The notes under the pieces were generated by a model. The model worked only from the letters and a program-made list of their open reading frames with translations, was not told the DNA's origin and searched no databases. From NCBI GenBank assembly GCA_037903355.1, contig JBAJFE010000049.1, positions 306,839 to 370,838 on the forward strand: a stretch of 64,000 bases of DNA. The letters are read 5' to 3'. Source of the DNA: Trichuris trichiura (taxonomy: Eukaryota; Nematoda; Enoplea; Trichinellida; Trichuridae). The translations under genes were made by a program, and so were the position numbers. Positions within the stretch are counted from its first letter, which is position 1. Each line of letters starts with the position of its first letter. Of this stretch, positions 35,149-45,900 are shown piece by piece.

Positions 35149-35350
35149 GTCCGCGTGTAAGGGCTATTGACCGGCCGGAGCAGAACTAGTGCGGGAAGCG
35201 TTTATTCGTACCACAACTAATAATCACCGACAAACTAGCATACGATCTGTTAACCCGGGCCCAGAAGAAAAAACTGGCTGCCTATATGTATGCAAGCAGC
35301 AACATGCAACTGGCAGGTTTAACTAATGATTTTCAGGACATAACACCCAC
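35143..35350 (+). other. 208-base segment splitting the Penelope ORF
   Basis: Absent from the inverted copy at the equivalent point and flanked by CCCAC on both sides (35,138-35,142 and 35,346-35,350). It carries a stop immediately in the transcriptase frame. In another frame it reads LIITDKLAYDLLTRAQKKKL and on to …TNDFQDI, which looks protein-like. It starts TGTTAAG and contains TTTTCAG near the end, but removing that GT..AG piece does not restore the frame. Origin unknown. Confidence 0.6.
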
Positions 35351-36210
35351 CATCCTTTATCAGTCAAACGAGGTATTGTAAAAGGGATGGTTGATCGGGC
35401 CCTAGCAATCTGTGACCCCGCATTTCTGCCGGCTGAATTAAAATATATCCTCCAAACTTTCATAGACAACGGGTATCCACACTCGCTGGTCAAACACATC
35501 ATCGCCGAATGCAGACGGCACTCAAACCCTACCCCTAACGACGGAAATAATAATAACCTCAATAACATTGATAATACTAATACCACTGCAAATAATAACA
35601 ATGATAACACTGGAATCACGAATAGTCGCCCATTTTGTTTATCCCCTATTACAACGGCATCGGGGAACGTATCTCACGACTGAGCCGCTCCATGGACTTC
35701 AAGGTTCGATTTAAGACATCTAATAGTTTGCGTTCAATGGTGAGGAGCGATAAGATCATGGTTCCCTTTGATAGGAGACCCGGTGTCGTTTATCAGATAA
35801 AGTGTGGTTGCAACGCCTCCTACATAGGAGAAACGGGCAACACTTTATTTCACGGGTACGGCCAGCACATGACCAACGTCGGCCGATACAAAGAGGCGAT
35901 GCGAAGAATGACCGAACCCGACGGACAAAGGACAAATAATCCACGACGAGGCCGACCACAGAAGCTCAAACCGGAGAAGATCATAGAAGAGACGATCAAA
36001 GCGTCGGCGGTCGTCGAGCATTCCTCTCAATGCTCACTCGACCTACAACCCCGGATTATTCGTCGCGAGAGCCACTTACATCTCCGCCGGGTTAAGGAAG
36101 CTCTTTTCATTCGCCATAATCATACCATCAACCGTGACAAAGGACAAGAGGTTAGCTCGGCTTGGGACCCACTGATTAGTAAAACCAAGTGTTGCTCTCT
36201 GCCGCGCTGA
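35351..36210 (+). pseudogene. Penelope GIY-YIG endonuclease (sense copy, frameshifted)
   Basis: Same sequence as the inverted copy but with one C missing near 35,630 (CGCCCATTTTG versus CGCCCCATTTTG), which splits the frame (35,387-35,683, then 35,635-36,210). The GIY-YIG core and terminal CCSLPR are otherwise intact. Confidence 0.85.
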
Positions 36211-36274
36211 CCTCGACCCCCATTCCTATTGTCACGTGAGCCTATATAACACCGTTCGGAGAATAACACCTCCT

Positions 36275-36323
36275 CCACCACCTCACTGACGACGGAACTA
36301 GAGCGTTCCGAAAGCTCTGAACA
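36275..36323 (+). ncRNA. Hammerhead-like ribozyme motif, PLE1 right end
   Basis: CTGACGA (36,286-36,292), one extra C, hairpin GGAAC-TAGAGC-GTTCC, GAAA (36,310-36,313), then GCTC. Stem III is reduced to the palindrome AGCT, which could only pair in a dimer; small hammerheads of that kind are known from Penelope-like elements. Stem I is short (TCA/TGA). The extra base after CTGACGA departs from the classical core and recurs in all copies. Confidence 0.5.
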
Positions 36324-36512
36324 TTAAAAAGTTGAGTGCATTGACATCTGTACATTTTCTTAATAACGGCTCATCCATCCGTTGGTAGAGCAGCTGTTTC
36401 GTCTAATTTGCAGATACAAGCACAACAGATAAACGGGAAAAGCCGTAGAAGATCAGACACTATGAAAACCAATCCCGTTACGAAGCACCCAGTGTTCAAG
36501 AATCAGTATGGT

Positions 36513-37466
36513 TGAATAATTGCCCTTTTGTTAACTATGATTTACATGGCTTCTTCAGGTGCATTTGACGACGACTTGGATCCTATTGATCTAACTTAGG
36601 CTGTAATTGTCAGGCAAAGCGGTTGATTAAGTGCCGCCCGTCATACTGAATGTAGAAGCGAACTAAACTTGTTACCGCGTGTAACTTACTCTATATTAGT
36701 GCCGCATTTGCAACTGTTCTTCCGCTTTGATTGAAAAGACCAGTAGGTTGGAGAACAGTAAAGCAAACACTGGAGAGATGCTACATTTTATTGACTATTG
36801 CCATTGGAGGAATGTCGAATGATACACTTCAAAAAATGATTACCGTTTGCAAGATAGACATACCCTTTAAGACAGTTTAGATGTCTACTAAGAGATGTTG
36901 GGGAAGCCCGCCTAATGTTTGCCTACAATTCCTGGTTGAATTAAGTCACCCATTCAATGAGCTTCGCATTAATTAATATTAAGTATTTTTAGCGGTTCTT
37001 AGGGTGAAAGCATTGTTAGCTACGGCAAATCTTATCTCTTCCAGTATAGAAGAATTAAACGACAACTGGGCCCTCAGGCGAAGAGGTGATTTTAATCAGT
37101 CATTGTCATCCACTTCTCTAACTTTTTCTGCGGTGGTCGCATTGCTGTTCTTTCACAAAACGGAACTGCATGGTACTTGCAATGCTTGCAGCGTTGAGAG
37201 AAGAATAGTAAAAGGGGATTATCGAGTCATTTGTTGAATAAATGTTGGCAGCATACATTTAAAACACCCTATAGTTTCTTGTAATGGAGGAAATGCAAAA
37301 GTCAACGATGAGCTAGGAGAGCTTTTTCATGAACCATTCAAGGTGTGAAAGTGCTAGCTCCAATGAAAGGGCAAAAGAGAGCATGACTACACTATGCAAA
37401 AAAGCAATCATTGCAAACTCGCAAGGCGAATGATAAAATTAAATAGTGATACCTTAAATAAACTGT
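36513..37466. other. Intergenic, nothing recognised
   Basis: Only short open frames; no repeat partner elsewhere in the window was noticed. Confidence 0.45.
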
Positions 37467-40400
37467 AATATTTCAACATGGCCAACGCAGTGTAGCTTAG
37501 CTTGTCACGTAGCGGACAGTGCTGGCTCTGTAAGGTGCGACACCTTAAACTGCACTAATTAACAAACGGGCTTACCGCAATTTTCATAACAAAAACCTTC
37601 CATTGATTAAATAAGTGCTTCTACTGGAAAGTGTTAAACTCTTAAAACGACTACGGAAACGGAAGCAACCGCTTTTACTTTCCGCACTTCAACATTTAAA
37701 GCACTAAAAAGCATGGATTTCAGCCGCAAGCGTGGCCACAAGATGGGCAAGATTGAGAAAACAGTTTCGCTGTCAATTAAACAAGAAACTAAATATTGAA
37801 AAAACAACTACTAGAATCCTAGCGCTTGTACATTTGAGTAGAGTTCCCAGCTTCACACGAGCGTTACGCAGGCAAGATTGCCTGCGTCAAGCAGCAAAAC
37901 GTCAAACATCGCTCCAATTGCCAATTTTAGTAACAAGCGCTAATAGAATGAAGTAACCACAAAAATCACCAAAGAAGATTTGTTTGAACAAGAAAACGGT
38001 CTACAATGTAAACTTTAGTCAAACTAGACAAAATTTTTTGTACTTCCTATGGGATGCAGCATGCAAATGCGAATCAAACTTGCTGAAGAGATAGCTTGAC
38101 CAGATCGAACAAAGCAGGATCGGTTACGTTCAACAATTGCTGCAAAACTTTCAAAATGCCAACATCTCTTAGTCGAACCTGCGAATAGCAATTACGATAC
38201 GTAACTAATAGTAATTCAAATTTAAATGGGCCTACCTGGCGTTCCGTGAAACCGTACTCTTCCTTCAGCAGCAAATTGCATACGCAGCGAACGGACGCCA
38301 TCTGCAAGCGAAGACATCCGTATTGCATGTAATTAGCTATCTTGTTCAGTATATCTTCGTTATTTATTAAGAAATCCTTTGAAGTTCCGCCATCCGTTAT
38401 ATGCACCAGAATCATAAGTGCAACTTCTTTGGCGTACACGGAAAACGGACCTTCAAGAATGAATATTACTATTTGCATAATTTGAACGCCATTAGTGCTC
38501 ATAACGACGTCAACAAAAGGCTTATTGGTCAGCAAATCCATTAGAAGATAGAGAAGACGAAGAACCACTGGCGAGTCGGATTGAAGTTCCGTTACTGCAC
38601 AAAGAATACGACCAGGAGGACACGCATTAAGCACAATCGCTTTGACACGATCGTCAGCCCTATAGCAGCAATTCTGCAAGGCCCAAACTGCGTTCAATTT
38701 TATCGAAGCTTCCGTATGGTCTATCAGCTTGGACATGCGTTCGATTAGTCCTGCTTCTATAAGTCCATCTTTGCAAGGTGAAAATCCCAGCACAAGGTTG
38801 CACATGATAGCCGTAACACTAGCAAGCACTTCGTTGTTTTCGCTGGTTGCTAAGATATGGTATAAAGCTTTGAATCTACGATCGTCAAAAAATGTAGTGC
38901 GCAACTGTTCTACCCAGCGACTCAACGACAGTAGACAACTTAACGCTGGCAGGAGAAGATTCATTTCATGGTATCTTGAACTGATCACTCCTAGAAGGCA
39001 AGAGCCCAGACTACGAATATCATTTAGCACCCGCTGGCAAATATCCTCGCGAAATCCTGTCATGGCTGCTATAGCTTCTAAGGCAGCACTGAAATTCAAC
39101 TCCATCTCTGGCAGATTAGGCGTCACCGTTTCCGGATCCGAACAATCAAGCATCATGCTACCCAGAACTTGAGGACACAGGTTGTTCCAGTGTGCAATAC
39201 ACTGAAGATTGGGATCGTTCTCGATACGGTAAGCCAATGTACTACAAGCACTCGCTTTCATACCCTTTTTTTGCCATTCAGGTGACAGTATCAAAATTTG
39301 AATCAATTTAGGTACTACTTCCGTTGGAATGCGCTTCATAGCCGCACTGTCTAAGCAGCCTTTGCGCATCAGGTAAACCAAACATCTAGCGGCTCCAAGT
39401 TGAACACCATAAGCATTGATCGGAGACAACAGAGAGAACAAACGTTCAATGGCGGATATACCATGGTACTCAGCCGAGTGGAAAGCTGAACAAGAAGATT
39501 GGCATCGATAAAGCAGATTTGCAAAGAAGTTAACGCCTGCTAGTTGAAGTCGAACTGCGTTACTGAATAACATTGGTAAAATACGGTCGATGGCATTGAT
39601 GCCCACAAGCATTCGTCTATCCTCTTCGGCTTGGCATGTGTGCATAAGGATAGTGGCCACGTCATGCTGAGTGTCAACAGAAAAGTTAATATTCTTAAGC
39701 AGTATTAGCACAACGCCCGGTTTGGTCCGTAGCAAATCTGGTGGTCCCTGGCCGGCTACATACAGCATACGAAGACAAGCAACGCATGCAGCAGCGTAGT
39801 CCGATGGTTCTTCGGTCAACTGAGACAGCAAGAACGAAATGAGACCTTCATTCACAAGGGAGTGGGCAAAGTCCGGCGAACCACGGCCGAATAATGTAAG
39901 GGCTGCAACAACGCCTTTTTTCACAGCTGTACTCGGAAAACGTTGCATGACACGGGACAGCAATACAGCAGGCACTTGTCTCTCATGAATTATTTGTCTG
40001 CGTCGGTTGCTACCGATGATTTCGTACTTTAAGTCTTCAATTGATTCCAACAAAGTCAACTCATCATCAGATTCCATCTTTGACAATGCGGAAGACAACC
40101 GCGGAGTGACCATGGTATCTCACCACATGCGATGAAGTAGGTTTGTTTAGATTCCAATAGTGGGCCTACAGTTTTGATTCTTGCTTTCTGTTTAGACCTA
40201 ACTGCGCGTGTTTAAGAATAGCATAAAAATAACGGACAAAATTCTTTCATTAATAACAATTCGCTGATGGCAAATATACTTTGCGCAAAGAGGTAACCAA
40301 TTGGAAAATATGAACCTTGCTAGTAAAACGCGCAATGGGAAAAAAGAACAAAACAACTGCTTAATAGAAAAAAGCAAGGCAGTCAGTTAAATGCGAAAAG

Positions 40401-41300
40401 CTACCCGATGGTTATTTCTCGATGAGCAGGTATGAGGTACAGTAGTAAAACATTCAGTTTTGAGGACGGGTAGAATTTTCTTAAGTGGTTAATAAAGCTT
40501 TGCATTTTTGGGTAAAGCATTTGAAAAGCTTAAAAAATTTTGTTTTTGCTTTCAATCGCCTTTGTCCTTCCGTTGTTTTGGCTCTGAACTCTGACCATAA
40601 ATTTTTGCGTATAATTGACTATTAGCTTACGATGAATGTTTAGGTTGTTGCAGCTCTTGTTACAGCGAATTCTTGCAGTGAGAAAGCCCTGCTTGGTAGT
40701 TTTGCCGCTGAAGCGCGTTGCGTTTCTTTTCATGTGAAACGAAATTAGGCAAAGTTATCTTATTCAGTGCATCCGCAAAATGCTGTATTTCGCGCGAAAT
40801 GGTACTATTTAATTTGTCTACGTGAAAACTTTCTGTATGTGCGTCTGGTCTTTCAAGATTACGGTATTACAATTAAATATTTGATTTCTGTACGCTACGT
40901 GTCTCTACATTGTTTGTTGTTTTGTTGAGTTTTAAAATCATCTGTTGATAATCGTTTACGTTTAAAGAATTGTGCTTTTCCAGGCTGCTGGTGAAAAAAA
41001 AATAGGAATACCGAATATAACCTATGGTCTCATGCTCTGCATGTGGTTCACCTTAATAGGTCATCAGCGTAAGAAATAGACGTATCCTGCAAAGACAGAT
41101 GATGTAGTTGCTATTCTTAAGTACGGTGTCTTATCCCAAGTGGTAGGAGACTTTTCAGTCTTCAGTATTGCATTTTCACTGTACGCTAAGTGGTTCGGTA
41201 GCACTTTCTAGCTTGTAGCTGATGCTACACAGGTGCGACGTAGTTTATGGTCTTTCAATACTTGCTTGCAGCATTCTTGCATCCTATTAAAACCGTCGCT
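37467..41300 (+). repeat. Direct segmental duplication containing ARMC8, copy 2
   Basis: Same orientation as 19,103-22,935. The small frame upstream of ARMC8 in copy 1 is broken here. The flanking 133-bp-unit inverted repeats of copy 1 are missing. Confidence 0.9.
38074..40113 (-). CDS. ARMC8: ARMC8 (armadillo-repeat subunit of the CTLH E3 ligase), copy 2
   Basis: A 679-codon frame, 12 residues different from copy 1 (about 98% identical), with the same in-frame 57-nt intron at 38,235-38,179, identical base for base. Differences include C to R and F to C in the middle repeats, I to R in DDRRF, and W to L in NLLLKEE, a position next to the conserved NLLWxEE-type block of the family, so one copy may be under weaker constraint. 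Same start context ACCATGG. Both copies look expressible; which one is ancestral is not clear from the window. Confidence 0.92.
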   Translation of the reverse strand: MVTPRLSSALSKMESDDELTLLESIEDLKYEIIGSNRRRQIIHERQVPAVLLSRVMQRFPSTAVKKGVVAALTLFGRGSPDFAHSLVNEGLISFLLSQLTEEPSDYAAACVACLRMLYVAGQGPPDLLRTKPGVVLILLKNINFSVDTQHDVATILMHTCQAEEDRRMLVGINAIDRILPMLFSNAVRLQLAGVNFFANLLYRCQSSCSAFHSAEYHGISAIERLFSLLSPINAYGVQLGAARCLVYLMRKGCLDSAAMKRIPTEVVPKLIQILILSPEWQKKGMKASACSTLAYRIENDPNLQCIAHWNNLCPQVLGSMMLDCSDPETVTPNLPEMELNFSAALEAIAAMTGFREDICQRVLNDIRSLGSCLLGVISSRYHEMNLLLPALSCLLSLSRWVEQLRTTFFDDRRFKALYHILATSENNEVLASVTAIMCNLVLGFSPCKDGLIEAGLIERMSKLIDHTEASIKLNAVWALQNCCYRADDRVKAIVLNACPPGRILCAVTELQSDSPVVLRLLYLLMDLLTNKPFVDVVMSTNGVQIMQIVIFILEGPFSVYAKEVALMILVHITDGGTSKDFLINNEDILNKIANYMQYGCLRLQMASVRCVCNLLLKEEYGFTERQVGPFKFELLLVTYRNCYSQVRLRDVGILKVLQQLLNVTDPALFDLVKLSLQQV

Positions 41301-42983
41301 CTTCCGCAAGTATACGCGTGTTTACTATCACCGCGAGCACTGAAGATGGGAAAAGATGATTCCTGAAAAGCATCCCAAATAAAAGGAAATCGCACTGACA
41401 CGCAAACGCAGGTTTTCTCCATATACACAATGAGAACATACGCCTCGGTTACAAAGCGGGTTTTATGCGAAGTGCGCGTCCTGATTGCGTTAAGCCTAAA
41501 CTGTGGCTTGCAGGAATATTTAGAGCATATTTTATGTTGGTGAAGTGTGGAATTTCAATGTTCTCGTTTATATAACAAACGCAAAACACCAACATTGTAA
41601 CAAGCAATAAAAAAAATAAAATAGAGCAATGCTGGAAATTGCATTTGATTTGAGCTATGTAAAGCAGCTATGAATAACACGGAAGCTCGCGCTAAAAAAC
41701 AAGCGGTGTTCATGCCATATATGCAGTTTTCTACTAACGCAAACCAGTGCAATTACTGACCGTTGACGTCATTGCCCTTGGCTTTCGTGTAACGATTGTA
41801 TCTAAGCGGTTATCTTACCAATGGTATTTAGGAGTTTTATCTACCACATTTTGATCTATCGATTTATGGCTCCTCATTTGTTGTCTTTTGCTTTTTGTTT
41901 GCCCGATTCGTTTATTCGTTTTATCGCAAAGGACGGCTTCGCTAGGCGGTGTAATCACAGTGGAAATAAAATTTTCGCCGGACGAAAGCAGTTGCTTTTC
42001 GCGCAACATGGAAACATTGGCTATAGCGGCTATTGTTTTTTAATTTTAACGTTTGAAACACTAGTGGCAATTACAAAAGAATAAATGAAGCCATTAGATC
42101 ATTGGTAGAACTAACTTTTAAGCTACAAGTGAAAATATCGCCTTTAAATCATTGCGTCACTAAATGATGCTCAGGTAACTTCGATTGAAAGGTCAAACTG
42201 CGGTCAAGAAACGTAGTACTGAAATCCAAAGCCAAAATGAACTTCTATTTTAAGACAAAAGTACCTTGTTTGTTCAGTTTCAATTTTTTCGGAAAAAGTT
42301 TTACTTTCGGCGCGAGCTTTATGAGTATAGGAAAAAAAGTTCGCTTTTCAGTTGAAGCGGCGCATTTGTTAACCGCGAGTTTTAAACAAACAGGATATGG
42401 ACATTGCCTTTGCTTAGTCATGTTTTTATAGCACTTTACGCTCTGCCAGATTATGCGATTGTTCTTCTAAGCTGCAAGTTAGTGTTTCTGCAAGCTTAAA
42501 AGCGATAATAAATTTCCAGAGAGCTTCGCTTTTTCAAATCCCTAAGAAGGTGCGCGTTTGCGTTCTGCCAGAGTTGCAAGCAAGTTGAACAAGAACGACT
42601 TTATTTCTTTTTTCTTTCGGGTGTACACAAAGCCATACAGCTTTCGCAATTCATCACATCTTGTCGTCGTGGTAATTTCTCCGTTAGCGTTCCTTTCGGT
42701 AAGCTTAAGACTCTTTATTATTAAAAAATTTTTTTCGTTCAGTTAGCTAAGTCATGCCTTTTAGAGATGTGTTTTGGGTAATTTCCAGCTGTTATTTTCA
42801 TGGTCGTTTCGCAGAACATACGATTTATTGAAGCGTATAAGCGAATGCTCCTTCGCACCCTTTCCCGTTTACAGTAATCTAGGTACTGTTAGTCTTGCTA
42901 GTGTACTAACGTATTGGACGTTCACAGGCGTTAGTGATTCCTGACTGCTTTGGGAGTTTTTTTCTTGCATTGATCTCTCAACT
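41301..42983. other. Intergenic region upstream of the MATH-RING gene
   Basis: No gene or mobile element recognised; short open frames only. It presumably includes the promoter of the gene starting at 42,984, but no TATA box is evident close to that ATG. Confidence 0.4.
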
Positions 42984-45900
42984 ATGCCGAAGTGTCCCTA
43001 TTGCCAAGTTTTGCTGCCGCATGAGGTGCCGTGCCAGTCGTACCAGTCAGCCGCGCAGCAATCAAGAGAACATCGGTATAGCTTTCGGCCCAGTAATTTC
43101 AAGAAGGCATCTAAAACAGTGATTTTCCTTCAGCAGTGGTTCAGGGGAAAACAGCGATGGTACTCCTAATGGGATGGAGAGGAATACCGCTATCCTGAAC
43201 CCCCCTAATGCATTGCGCGTTGTTAATGACACTGCTTTTATTCGTCGTCCTGTAGTTCCTCGGTTCGTATCCGTTGGCATGAATGGTGAGTCAAAAAAGC
43301 TCTACTTCTTCTTCGGCATTGGACTTGTTGGACATTTGCAAAAGTTGGCTTCCGCGTCATCTCTTTTCACTCCTGTAGCCAAGGTTGACCGTTCTTTGTT
43401 TTTCTTTTAAAGTTGAGCTATATCTGAGAGCTGCTGGGGTTTTTTATGCTCATTGCTTAGGTTTTTATGCCACGGAATTCAGGTAGTTCCCATCTTGTTG
43501 ACGAATGCGAAATTTTGTCCGTCTATTCCCTGCCTGGTAGGTGCTGCCCGCCCTTGCGCGAACTTTTGTCACCGGCGGTCCTATGTTTACGTTTGCAAAT
43601 CGCGTCCGGTTTCGTCCCCAAACGACGGACACTTTCAGTTAGCTTTCATCTAGCCTGGAAAGACAACGCGTCTTGCCGCTAAGCTGACGCTATAAGTTTT
43701 TTGTTTTCTTTCAAATCATCTCCAATGCGTAAGTTTTTCTACGCCGGAAGCCTTAAAGTAACCAGCAATCTTGTTTCACCTTTCGCTAGCCATCTTAAGT
43801 TAGTGTAATCATTCGCTTTCCGTACAGTTTAATGTGTTTTTGCTTGTCTTCCTTTTGGCTACAGCATCCCGTAAAGTGATGTGCAAGTTTACATTTTAAA
43901 AACAATAAATTTTAATAGGCCTAGTTGCCGAGAATGCACGCATTTTGGTCTCGCTTACTTTTGCCGCGCCGTTTCCAGTGTTCATTTTTCTTTTTTCGCC
44001 AAGGTCCCGCCTGCTGCGATCCGACGCATCAAATGCGCCTCAATAAAATGAGCGTTGCTTGTCAGACAGATGATTTCGTGTTGGGCAAGCGTTCTTGCAA
44101 CGAAACAACCACTTCTCCCGCTGCAAGCGCTCTGGTTCTCCGAAGCGATGGTTTTATAATTCTCTTCCGCGTACGTTATCTGACGTTGCTTTTTCGTTTA
44201 AGCAAATACGGACTCGGGATGTGGTACCGTAGTCGAAGATGTGCTACGTCTTCAAATAAATAATGTCAAGAACATGACAGAGACGATCAAAGGCCCGGCG
44301 AAAATAGTCAATGGAGTACCCTGGTGAGTTCCGCGGTTTTTCATATCATCCTTTTCTGACATAGTTCAAATTTTGATTCGAAAGTTTTTATCCCTTTCAA
44401 CGCGTCTGTGTCGCATCCGTCGTTTCATTCGGCCTTCATAGGGGCTTCCTGTTCTTCTCGTAGCCTCGTAGGCGTGCTATCAAGCTCTTCCAGACTAATG
44501 TGACGCCACATTTTCAAATCAACCGAACCAAAGCGCCGCGCATTTTGTGCAGACAGCAGCGGCTGGTGGCAAATGTCAAATTGCGAATTTGTTTCTGTTC
44601 GAATTTGCTATTGGTTTTTGTTTCTTTATTTCAGACTAAACCTTCAGTAATACCCATTCAGATAGTAAGATTTGAAAGTTAATGATAATTAGGTTGACTA
44701 TACGAAGAGAAATCTGTTACTGCGATCGGTAGTGCTTCGTTTGTCGAACAGTGCTGTTGGAAAACCAAAATTCATAACCAATGTTTGTGTGTGCTAGCGA
44801 AAAAGTGCATTTTTAATTTAAATCGCCTATACCAGTGGTCCTCGAAGGTGTTGAGGGGTAAATGTCCATAATTGTTACTGCCTTGTCTGCTGCTGTAGCA
44901 GAAGTTGTAGATATGCCGTTGAACTGAGATTATGGTAATAAATGAAAAAGACCCGTTTTTCCGGCTTTTATATATGTCAGTATTATGACATTATGACGTG
45001 TAGTTCACTCGGTTAATTGAAATTTAACCATGCTTGACGGAAAACCTATCTTCGCTTAGCCAAGTTCGGTAAAAGCTGAAAAGTCATGCTAGTAGTAGTA
45101 ATCGCGCGGTCCCTGCTCTGCCCAATAGGTTGCGCGCGTTTTTTCTCAACCCATCCGCGCGTGTTGAGCTTTTCTTTGTTTGGTAAGCATTATTTGCAAC
45201 TGCTGAGACAGGGTAATTGTTACGTTAGTAGGTTACTGGAATTTTGGCGTCGAATCCTTTCGAAAAACTTTATTCCACCATTTCGCCCGATTTTATGCTT
45301 TTGTTTTTGCGTACAGCTTTCGTGGTAAACTTGCGGTTAATTTTGACGAGTTGTCGTTCACGGCAAACTAAGCGTTTTTGTACGATAAAATGGCATGACG
45401 CCTATTGCTGTAAGTTAAAAATAGTTTGCCGCCAAGAAATTACATTGTCAACAATCGGGCTATTTGCAGCTTGTTTCTCAAGTTGTTAACGACTAACTGA
45501 AACGCGAGCAGCTTTCGCATTTATTAACAGCAAAGTTTTTTTTCATTTCCAGGAAAATCATGGTAATGCCCAGACAGCATACGGTCGCCAAGAAGGGTAA
45601 TCAAAAATGTCTCGGGTTTTTTCTACAATGCTGCCCGGATTCCTATTCCGAGTAAGTGACGTTAGCGCTGGTGCTTTTTTAATTAAATTTTTATTTTTCA
45701 GCTCTTGGTCTTGTCAAGCGTCAGCTGAATTGCGCATGATTTCGCAAAGACCATCGGTCAGCGATTTCGTTCGCAAGACCACGCACGAATACACGGCCAA
45801 GGAAAATGACTGGGGCTACAGCTGTTTTATGACTTGGGCGGTTGGTTGGCCACTTGGCTGAACTGACTATTGGTTTTGACGTTTTGTTTTTTTTTCAGGA

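Larger units (their letters stand above)
32441..36500 (+). mobile_element. Penelope-like retroelement with head-to-head inverted partial copy (PLE1)
   Basis: Flanked by an exact 12-bp repeat AATCAGTATGGT (32,429-32,440 and 36,501-36,512). The left part (32,441-~33,632) is a reverse-oriented 3' portion including the GIY-YIG endonuclease; from ~33,633 on runs a sense copy with reverse transcriptase and endonuclease. Outer ends are inverted copies of each other and carry hammerhead-like motifs, as known for Penelope pseudo-LTRs. A ~40-base 3' tail (ATGAAAACC…CCCGTTACGAAGC) ends at 36,500. Penelope-like elements are retroelements whose reverse transcriptase resembles telomerase and which often carry inverted or tandem partial copies. 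Confidence 0.92.

Noticed and set aside
35147..35337. GT..AG piece in the Penelope 208-base segment as an intron
   Set aside because: Removing it leaves a TGA directly at the junction and does not restore the transcriptase-endonuclease frame.
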